Positions 1 to 6,003 of a stretch of 14,166 bases of DNA are shown one piece after another (the stretch's first letter is position 1; each line of letters opens with the position of its first letter). Source of the stretch: an uncultured Clostridia bacterium (GTDB lineage: Bacteria > Bacillota > Clostridia > Oscillospirales > Oscillospiraceae); contig CAMJHX010000011.1 of NCBI GenBank assembly GCA_946405655.1, positions 1-14,166 on the forward strand, read 5' to 3'. A model generated the notes under the pieces. It had not been told where the DNA came from and did no database searches. It saw nothing but the letters and a program-made list of their open reading frames with translations. The position numbers and the translations under genes are program-made.

Positions 1-15
1 TTAGTTGATTTATAA

Positions 16-74
16 AAAGCATCGCCGTCAGGCGATACAGTAACTCCACACTCCACACTCCAAACTCCACACTC
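16..74. repeat. Half of a modular intergenic repeat: GTCA-loop hairpin plus CTCCACA heptamer array
   Basis: A perfect 6-bp hairpin, ATCGCC (21-26) and GGCGAT (31-36) around the loop GTCA, is followed at 43-74 by about four and a half units of a 7-base repeat (CTCCACA, one unit CTCCAAA). The layout matches the right half of the element at 8021-8144: an AT-rich stretch with GATTT, then a GTCA hairpin, then an array with CTCC every seven bases. The left half, if present, lies beyond the window edge. The function is unknown. Confidence 0.75.
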
Positions 75-88
75 TTTATATTTTGCAG

Positions 89-117
89 TTGTAAATACGT
101 CCCGGATTTGCTATAAT
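89..117 (+). promoter_or_regulatory. Sigma-A type promoter for the gdpP operon
   Basis: A consensus TATAAT (112-117) is preceded by TG at 109-110, giving an extended -10 (TGCTATAAT). A TTGTAA -35 box (89-94, 4 of 6 consensus bases) lies at the ideal 17-bp spacing. The start point would fall near 124, leaving a leader of roughly 67 bases before the gdpP ATG. No other equally good promoter was seen between here and 8016. Confidence 0.8.
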
Positions 118-174
118 ACTTTATTACTGATACTATGTCCAATTATCGGCATTTTTCAAAATCAGCTGTTTTAG

Positions 175-182
175 AAAGGAGG
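175..182 (+). promoter_or_regulatory. Ribosome binding site of gdpP
   Basis: AAAGGAGG lies eight bases before the ATG at 191. It is a near-perfect match to the anti-Shine-Dalgarno sequence and fixes the gdpP start. Confidence 0.85.
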
Positions 183-190
183 GACTCGTC

Positions 191-2221
191 ATGGCCAGGT
201 CTGACGGGGCGAAGAAGTCTTCCGCTTCCGCGCCGATGAAAATTCCGCAGGCGCTCATGCCGAATTCCCGACTGTTTCTGATCTTTCTCATCCTCTTCGC
301 CGTCGCCACGTTCTTTTTCTCCGATCGCCTGTGGCTCGCGCTCGCGGAGGTGGGGATCATCCTCGCGCTCATTGTCTATTCTCTGATCGCGAGCCGCGCG
401 CACCGCAAGGCGCTGCAGAGCTATATCGAGGGCGTCACCTTCTCGACCGATACGGCCAAGAGCAGCACACTGCAGCATTTCCCGCTGCCGATGGCGGTCT
501 TCCGCCCGGCGGATGCGCAGGTCATCTGGGCAAACCAGTCCTTCTTCGAGGTCTGCGGCGTGCGCAGTCCCTCGGTGGAGATGCGCGTCACGGACGTGGT
601 GCCCGGCTTCTCCGGCCGCTGGCTCATGGACGGGCACACCCGCTGCCCCGATCTCGTGGAGATCCAGGATCGGAAATATCAGGTGCACGGCAACCTCGTG
701 CACCCGAAGGAGAATGAGAGCGCAGTTATGGCGATCACCTATTGGGTGGACGTCACGGAGTATGAGACGCTGCGCCGGGAGTATTTCGATTCCCGCCCGA
801 ACATCGCGCTCTTCGTCATCGATAATTACGATGAGCTCATCCGCGGCCTCACCGACCGCAAGCGCAACGATCTGCGCGAGGAGATCGAGGATCAGCTTCT
901 CCAGTGGTGCGAGGGGAAGAACGGCTTCTTCCGCCACTATGACCGCGACCGCTATCTCTTCGTCTTCGAGGACCGCTATCTCGCCGCCATGCGCGCGGAC
1001 AAGTTCCGCTCCCTGCTCGAGGGCGTGCACAGCGTCGTCAACCCCGTCGGCATCCGCGCCTCGCTCTCCGTGGGCATTGGGCGCGACGGCTCCGGCTTTG
1101 AGGAGAACTTCAACTTTGCCGTGCTCGGCGTCGATATGGCGCTCAGCCGCGGCGGCGATCAGGCCGTGCTCAAAAACCGCGTGAACTTCGAGTTCTTCGG
1201 CGGACGCGGCGGCGAGATCGAAACCCGCACCAAGGTCAAATCCCGCGTCATGGCAAACGCCCTGCGCGAGCTGATCCAGGATTCCTCCCGCGTCTTCGTC
1301 ATGGGGCATAAGATCTCGGATCTGGACGCCCTCGGCGCCGCCATCGGCGTCTGCTGCATCGCGCGCAAGCTCGAAACGCCCTGCAGCATCGTGCTCGACC
1401 GCACGCACACCGCGGCAAAGCCCCTGCTCGATCTCATGAACGAGAACGAGACGTACATGAGCACCGTCATCTCCCCGCATGAGGCGATCCTCCGCGCCGA
1501 CAGCCATTCGCTGCTCGTCGTGGTCGATACGAACCGCCCCGATCAGGTCGAGGATCTCGCGCTGCTGGAGAGCTGCAAGCGCGTCGCCGTCATCGACCAC
1601 CACCGCCGCGCGGCGGAATATATCGCCAATCCCACGCTCGCCTTCCATGAGCCGAACGCCTCCTCCGCCTGCGAGCTCGTCACGGAGCTGCTGGAGGAGC
1701 TCACCGAGCAGAAGGATGTGCAGCGCCTCGAGGCGGAGGCCCTCCTCGCCGGCATCATGCTCGATACCAAGCACTTCAACATCCGCACCGGCGAGCGCAC
1801 GTTTGACGCCGCGGCGTTCCTGCGCCGCAGCGGGGCGGACACCGCCGAGGTGAAAAAGCTCCTGCAGAGCGATCTGAGCCACACCGTTGCGCGCTGCCGC
1901 ATCCTGCAGAACGCGGAGATCTACGCCCCCGGCATCGCGCTCGCGGTGGAGGCGGAGCCGCAGGACCGCATCGTCGCAGCGCAGGCGGCGGACGAGCTGC
2001 TGAACGTCGCGGGCGTCGAGTGCTCCGTCGTGGTCTATCCCGTGGCGGACGGCACGTTCATGTCCGCCCGCTCGATCGGGCCGGTCAACGTGCAGCTCCT
2101 GCTCGAACCGCTCGGCGGCGGCGGCAACCGCGCCGCGGCAGCCGCGCTCTGCAGGGGCAAAACCGTGGAAGAGACTGTTCTTTCCCTCAAGGCGGTCATC
2201 GACAGCTATGAGGCAGATTAA
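191..2221 (+). CDS. gdpP: Cyclic-di-AMP phosphodiesterase GdpP (DHH-DHHA1)
   Basis: Membrane-bound phosphodiesterase that hydrolyses the second messenger c-di-AMP to pApA, with effects on wall stress, potassium and osmotic balance (family knowledge). The 676 residues are close to the usual ~655. Order seen: two membrane helices (~28-43, 49-69), a PAS-like domain (~92-190), a degenerate GGDEF domain (~203-335) without a GGDEF signature, a DHH domain (~366-550) and DHHA1 (~580-670). The Mn-binding set is complete: H373, D377 and D379 (GHKISDLDA), D446, the DHH triad D469-H471, and D525 followed by the RTG segment. The glycine-rich DHHA1 motif reads GGGGNRAAA, with Asn where many homologues have His. 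It is first in the operon, 39 bases before rplI, an order shared with Bacillus yybT-rplI. The start is set by AAAGGAGG. Confidence 0.95.
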   Translation: MARSDGAKKSSASAPMKIPQALMPNSRLFLIFLILFAVATFFFSDRLWLALAEVGIILALIVYSLIASRAHRKALQSYIEGVTFSTDTAKSSTLQHFPLPMAVFRPADAQVIWANQSFFEVCGVRSPSVEMRVTDVVPGFSGRWLMDGHTRCPDLVEIQDRKYQVHGNLVHPKENESAVMAITYWVDVTEYETLRREYFDSRPNIALFVIDNYDELIRGLTDRKRNDLREEIEDQLLQWCEGKNGFFRHYDRDRYLFVFEDRYLAAMRADKFRSLLEGVHSVVNPVGIRASLSVGIGRDGSGFEENFNFAVLGVDMALSRGGDQAVLKNRVNFEFFGGRGGEIETRTKVKSRVMANALRELIQDSSRVFVMGHKISDLDALGAAIGVCCIARKLETPCSIVLDRTHTAAKPLLDLMNENETYMSTVISPHEAILRADSHSLLVVVDTNRPDQVEDLALLESCKRVAVIDHHRRAAEYIANPTLAFHEPNASSACELVTELLEELTEQKDVQRLEAEALLAGIMLDTKHFNIRTGERTFDAAAFLRRSGADTAEVKKLLQSDLSHTVARCRILQNAEIYAPGIALAVEAEPQDRIVAAQAADELLNVAGVECSVVVYPVADGTFMSARSIGPVNVQLLLEPLGGGGNRAAAAALCRGKTVEETVLSLKAVIDSYEAD

Positions 2222-2245
2222 AAACCGATTTCCATTCCCAATGAT

Positions 2246-2253
2246 AAAGGAGA
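2246..2253 (+). promoter_or_regulatory. Ribosome binding site of rplI
   Basis: AAAGGAGA ends seven bases before the ATG at 2261. It lies in the 39-base gap after gdpP, which shows no convincing promoter or terminator. Confidence 0.75.
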
Positions 2254-2260
2254 ACCAATT

Positions 2261-2707
2261 ATGAAAGTTATTTTCCAGCAGGACGTCAAGGGTCAGGGCA
2301 AGAAGGGCGAGCTGAAGACCGTTTCCGACGGTTATGCCCGCAACTATCTGCTGCCCCGCGGTCTCGCCATGGAGGCGACGAACGACAATCTCAACGCCTA
2401 TAAGCTCAAGGAGAAGGCGAAGGCCGCGCAGATGGCGAAGGAAAAGGCCGCCGCGCTCGAGGCGGCAGAGCGTCTCGGCGCCGTGCAGGTCAAGGTCACC
2501 GGCAAGGCGGGCAGCAGCGGCAAGCTCTTCGGCGCCGTCACCTCCAAGGAGATCAGCGACGCGCTGCGTGAGCAGTTCAATATCGACATCGACTCCAAGA
2601 AGATCGTCCAGGCGGAGCCCATCAAGAGCTTCGGCGCGTTCGACGTCAAGGCAAAGCTCGGCTACGAAATCAGCGGCACGATTCATGTGCTGGTGGTGGA
2701 AGGCTGA
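2261..2707 (+). CDS. rplI: 50S ribosomal protein L9
   Basis: Large-subunit ribosomal protein that binds 23S rRNA near the L1 stalk. The 148 residues match the family length. The N-terminal globular domain (1-~47) carries the diagnostic run GYARNYLLPRG (25-35). A long Lys/Ala/Glu-rich connecting helix follows (~48-80), then the C-terminal RNA-binding domain (~80-148), ending in the usual strand IHVLVVEG. It sits between gdpP and dnaB, a conserved Firmicutes arrangement. Its stop is followed within about a dozen bases by a heptamer inverted repeat that ends in five Ts, which could partly uncouple it from dnaB. Intact. Confidence 0.97.
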   Translation: MKVIFQQDVKGQGKKGELKTVSDGYARNYLLPRGLAMEATNDNLNAYKLKEKAKAAQMAKEKAAALEAAERLGAVQVKVTGKAGSSGKLFGAVTSKEISDALREQFNIDIDSKKIVQAEPIKSFGAFDVKAKLGYEISGTIHVLVVEG

Positions 2708-2718
2708 CTTCGTCATCC

Positions 2719-2792
2719 AGTTAGGAGTTAGGAATTAGGAGTTAGGAGGTTCTGACTTCAATTCACTCCTAACTCCTAACTCCTAACTTTTT
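2719..2792. repeat. Heptamer-array inverted repeat between rplI and dnaB
   Basis: The left arm (2719-2748) is a TTAGGAG-type 7-base array; the right arm (2764-2788) is its inverse, CTCCTAA repeated three times. A perfect 15-bp stem can form between 2719-2733 and 2774-2788, with further pairing inside in more than one register. Five Ts (2788-2792) follow the right arm, so the folded RNA resembles a weak, AT-rich intrinsic terminator or attenuator upstream of the dnaB start. No GTCA hairpin lies in the centre of this copy. Confidence 0.8.
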
Positions 2793-2806
2793 GAGAGGAT
2801 TCCGCT

Positions 2807-4156
2807 ATGGAAGAACTTTTGGGACGTCAAGCCCCGCATGACGCTGCCGCGGAGCAGGCGATCATCGGCTCCATGCTGATCGATCCCGCCTGCGTGCCGG
2901 ACGTTGTCAACAAGGTGCGGGCAGAAGAATTTTATATTCAGGCCAACCGTGAGATCTTTGAGACGATCTTCTCCATGTTCTCCTTCGGCAAGGAGATCGA
3001 CCCCGTCACTGTCATGGATCAGATGAAGGTGCGCGGCGTGTTTCACGAGGCGACCACTCAGCAGTATCTCGTGGAGGTCATGGATCTCACGCCCACGGCG
3101 GCGAACGTGCTCAAGTATGCCGCCATCGTGCGCGATCAGGCGCTGCTGCGCAATCTGCAGAAGGCAGCCGACGAGATCCAGTCCCTCGTCTCCGAGGGCA
3201 CGGGCGAGGCGGACTCCGTCCTCGAGGCCGCGGAGCGCAAGATCTATCAGCTCCGGCAGGGACGCAACGTCGGCGGTCTGCAGCCGGTCTCCATGGTCAT
3301 CCAGCGGGTGTATACCGCCCTCTCGGACGCTGCGGTGAGCGGCGGCGGCATCCCAGGTCTCAGCACCGGCATGCCGGATCTCGACCGGATCACGATGGGT
3401 CTCAAAAAGGGCGAGCTGATCCTCATCGCCGCCCGACCCGGTCAGGGCAAAACGAGTATGGCGCTCAATCTCGCGCGCTATGTCGGCGAGCATTCGGGGC
3501 AGACCGTCGCCGTCTTCTCGCTCGAGATGAGCCGCGAGGAGCTCGTGCAGCGTCTGCTCTCCTCCGCCGCGATGGTGGACGGCAAGAAGCTCTCCATGGG
3601 CAGGCTCTCTCCGGCGGAGTGGGACCGCGTCGTCGCCGCCGCCTCGCAGCTGAGCAAGACGGACATCCGCGTGGACGACAATTCCATGCTCTCCGTCGCC
3701 GATATGAACGCCCAGTGCCGCCGTCTCGGCAACCTCGGCCTCGTCGTCATCGACTATCTGCAGCTCATGCAGTCGTCCGGCAGCGGCCACAGCTATGCCT
3801 CCGAGAGCCGCACGCAGGCGGTCTCGGACATGAGCCGCATGCTCAAGATCATGGCCAAGGAGCTGAACGTCCCGGTCATCTGCCTGAGCCAGCTCAACCG
3901 CGCCAACGAGGGCCGTACCAACAAGCGCCCCATGCTCTCCGACCTGCGAGAATCCGGCTCCATCGAGCAGGACGCCGATATCGTCATCGCGCTCTACCGC
4001 GATGGGTATTATAACAAAGAGGCGGAAAACCCGAATCTCGCCGAGGCGATCATCCTGAAGAACCGCCATGGCGAGACCGACACCGTCAACCTCATGTGGA
4101 TGCCGGAGTATACCTCCTTCGGCTCCATTGAGCAGCGGCACGAAGATGAATATTGA
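2807..4156 (+). CDS. dnaB: Replicative DNA helicase DnaB (Bacillus DnaC)
   Basis: Hexameric 5'-3' helicase that unwinds DNA at the replication fork and binds primase. The 449 residues match the family. The N-terminal domain (~10-110) contains AAAEQAIIGSML. The RecA-like ATPase core starts near 185 with STGMPDLDRITMGLKKGEL. Walker A is RPGQGKT (210-216), Walker B is LVVIDYLQLM (312-321), and SQLNR (361-365) and SDLRESGSIEQDAD (378-391) are the usual late motifs. There is no intein, although this gene often hosts them. GAGAGGA just before the ATG is the likely ribosome binding site. The stop overlaps the tilS start by 11 bases. Confidence 0.97.
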   Translation: MEELLGRQAPHDAAAEQAIIGSMLIDPACVPDVVNKVRAEEFYIQANREIFETIFSMFSFGKEIDPVTVMDQMKVRGVFHEATTQQYLVEVMDLTPTAANVLKYAAIVRDQALLRNLQKAADEIQSLVSEGTGEADSVLEAAERKIYQLRQGRNVGGLQPVSMVIQRVYTALSDAAVSGGGIPGLSTGMPDLDRITMGLKKGELILIAARPGQGKTSMALNLARYVGEHSGQTVAVFSLEMSREELVQRLLSSAAMVDGKKLSMGRLSPAEWDRVVAAASQLSKTDIRVDDNSMLSVADMNAQCRRLGNLGLVVIDYLQLMQSSGSGHSYASESRTQAVSDMSRMLKIMAKELNVPVICLSQLNRANEGRTNKRPMLSDLRESGSIEQDADIVIALYRDGYYNKEAENPNLAEAIILKNRHGETDTVNLMWMPEYTSFGSIEQRHEDEY

Positions 4157-5438
4157 TCCCGTGCAGCGCTCCGAGCGCGTGCTCTGCGCCGTCTCCGGCG
4201 GCGCGGATTCCATGTGCCTGCTCGCGCAAATGATGGTTCTGGCAGAGCAGAAGGGCTTCACGGTGCTCTGTGCGCACTTTGACCATCGGCAGCGCGGGGC
4301 GGAGTCGCGGCGCGACGCGGAGTTTGTCCGCGCCTTCTGCGCGGAACATGCCGTCGCCTGTTTCGTCGAAGCCTATGAGGGCGATCGGCATGATGAGGCG
4401 GCGCTCAGAGAAGCGCGCTATGCCTTTCTCCGCCGCACGGCTGCCGAGCAGGGCTGCCGCTGGATCGCCACGGCGCACACCGCCGATGATCAGCTGGAGA
4501 CCATGCTCTTAAACCTCGCCCGCGGCAGCGGCCTGCGGGGGATGAGCGGCATCGCGCCGGTGCAGGGCGATCTCCTGCGCCCCATGCTCGATCTGACGCG
4601 CGCGGACGTGGAGGCATATCTTTTCGCGCATCAGATTCCCCATGTGGAGGACAGCACCAACGCCTCCGATGCTTATGCCCGCAACCGCCTGCGCCATGCG
4701 GCGGTGCCGGCGCTGCAGTCGGTCAACGCGCAGGCGGTGCGCCATGCCGCCGAGACCGCCGCGCTCCTGCGGGAGGACGCGGATTTCCTCGATTCCCTCG
4801 CGCGGGAAGCGATGGACGCCTCGCTCGAATCGCTGCGATTGTTGCCGCGTCCCGTCCGCGCGCGGGTCTTTCGCCTGCGCTTCGGCGCCGGGCTCACGAA
4901 GCAGCACATTGAGGCGCTGCACGCGTTCATTCTGGAAGATACCCCCGCCGCGCTCGATCTGCCGGGCGTGCGCGTTCTGCGCGAGCAGGGAAGACTTCTG
5001 GCCGCTTCCGCTCTGCCGCCGCTTCCGGAGCTCACGCTCGCACCCGGTCAGACCTATGACCTCCCGGCGCACGGTTTTCGCATCACCGTTTCGGAAACCG
5101 ACACGCTGCCGGAAATTTACGATTCGTTCACCGTTTACCGCTTTAAAAGTGCAGAGATTCGTGGTAAACTGACTCTCACGGCGCGCCGCCCCGGCGATGC
5201 GATTCGCATCCAGGGCCGCGGCTGCACCAAGCGCCTGAGCGACCTCTTTCTCGAAGCGGGCGTCCCCGTCTCCGAGCGAGATTTTGTCCCCGTCCTGCGG
5301 GACGATCTCGGCCCCGCCGCCGTCTACGGCTTCGGCGTCGCCGAGCGGCTGACTCCCACCCGGGGAGCGCCGAGTATTACTGTGAAGATGGAGAAAGAAA
5401 GACATGGAGAATCAGCAATTGCACCCGGACGTTTCTGA
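4146..5438 (+). CDS. tilS: tRNA(Ile)-lysidine synthase TilS
   Basis: Cytosolic enzyme that uses ATP and lysine to turn C34 of the tRNA-Ile CAU anticodon into lysidine, changing it from Met to Ile decoding. The 430 residues are slightly shorter than many homologues. The PP-loop SGGADS (17-22) and the core motif NLARGSGLRGMSG (123-135) mark the N-type ATPase domain; ARNRLRH (178-184) follows. The C-terminal tRNA-binding domain carries RRPGD (347-351) and KRLSDLFLEAGVP (362-374). I chose the ATG inside the end of dnaB: it places the PP-loop at the usual distance, and the earlier in-frame ATG (4068) would add 26 Ser/Pro-rich residues read from the dnaB coding sequence. No clear Shine-Dalgarno is seen, so coupling to dnaB is likely. 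The last 35 bases overlap hpt. Confidence 0.93.
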   Translation: MNIDPVQRSERVLCAVSGGADSMCLLAQMMVLAEQKGFTVLCAHFDHRQRGAESRRDAEFVRAFCAEHAVACFVEAYEGDRHDEAALREARYAFLRRTAAEQGCRWIATAHTADDQLETMLLNLARGSGLRGMSGIAPVQGDLLRPMLDLTRADVEAYLFAHQIPHVEDSTNASDAYARNRLRHAAVPALQSVNAQAVRHAAETAALLREDADFLDSLAREAMDASLESLRLLPRPVRARVFRLRFGAGLTKQHIEALHAFILEDTPAALDLPGVRVLREQGRLLAASALPPLPELTLAPGQTYDLPAHGFRITVSETDTLPEIYDSFTVYRFKSAEIRGKLTLTARRPGDAIRIQGRGCTKRLSDLFLEAGVPVSERDFVPVLRDDLGPAAVYGFGVAERLTPTRGAPSITVKMEKERHGESAIAPGRF

Positions 5439-5958
5439 AATTCTGCTCTCTCAGGAGCAGCTGGAGCAGCGCGTCGCGCAGCTCGGCGCGGACATCACGC
5501 GCGATTTCGCAGGCCGCTCGCCGCTGTTTGTCGGCGTGCTGAAGGGCTGCTTCGTCTTCATGGCGGATCTCATGCGCCATGTCGACCTGCCGTGCTCCAT
5601 CGATTTCATGGCCGTCTCGTCCTACGGCTCCGGCACCAAGACCACCGGCGCCGTGAAGATCATCAAGGACCTGAATCAGGACATTGAGGGCAAGGACGTC
5701 ATCCTCGTGGAGGACATTCTTGACAGCGGCGTCACGCTGCACTATCTCACGGAGTATCTCTCCGTGCGCAAGCCCGCGACGATCACCATCGCCACGCTCA
5801 TGGACAAGCCCTCCCGCCGCAAGGCCCCGGTCTACGCCCGCTATGCCGGGTTCGAGATCCCGGACGCCTTCGTCGTCGGCTACGGTCTGGACTATGACGA
5901 GCGCTATCGCAACCTGCCCTACATCGGCGTCCTCAAGGAGTCGGTATACAGCAAGTAA
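5404..5958 (+). CDS. hpt: Hypoxanthine phosphoribosyltransferase
   Basis: Purine salvage enzyme that joins hypoxanthine (and usually guanine) to PRPP to give IMP/GMP. The 184 residues match the family. The PRPP-binding loop is VILVEDILDSGVTL (99-112) with the acidic pair E103-D104. The flexible loop SSYGSGT (72-78) and the C-terminal block FVVGYGLDYDERYRNLPYIGVL are typical of bacterial HPRT. A GGAG-like site (about 5391-5394) lies upstream, inside tilS, and the start overlaps the tilS end by 35 bases. The tilS-hpt-ftsH order is widely conserved in Firmicutes; in Bacillus the neighbour proteins TilS and HprT also interact with FtsH regulation (family knowledge). Intact. Confidence 0.96.
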   Translation: MENQQLHPDVSEILLSQEQLEQRVAQLGADITRDFAGRSPLFVGVLKGCFVFMADLMRHVDLPCSIDFMAVSSYGSGTKTTGAVKIIKDLNQDIEGKDVILVEDILDSGVTLHYLTEYLSVRKPATITIATLMDKPSRRKAPVYARYAGFEIPDAFVVGYGLDYDERYRNLPYIGVLKESVYSK

Positions 5959-6003
5959 ATTACGCGTTTTCCCAAAAGCGCTTTATATTGGATGTGAAAG
6001 AAT

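Noticed and set aside
43..74. Heptamer arrays as a CRISPR or minisatellite
   Set aside because: Units are only seven bases with no spacers, and the arrays occur as inverted pairs around hairpins.
118..190. Riboswitch (for example a c-di-AMP ydaO type) in the gdpP leader
   Set aside because: The leader is only about 67 bases and no aptamer pattern or terminator stem was seen.
143..2716. 857-codon open frame on the minus strand across gdpP and rplI
   Set aside because: It lies exactly opposite two certain genes, has no domain likeness and is rich in Leu, Ala, Val, Asp, Arg and Glu, as expected from reading GC-rich third positions backwards.
4068..4145. Longer tilS start inside dnaB
   Set aside because: The extra 26 residues are Ser/Pro-rich out-of-frame dnaB sequence; the PP-loop spacing fits the ATG at 4146.
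2783..4261. 492-codon open frame on the minus strand over dnaB
   Set aside because: It is the same antisense artefact, with no ribosome binding site or family match.
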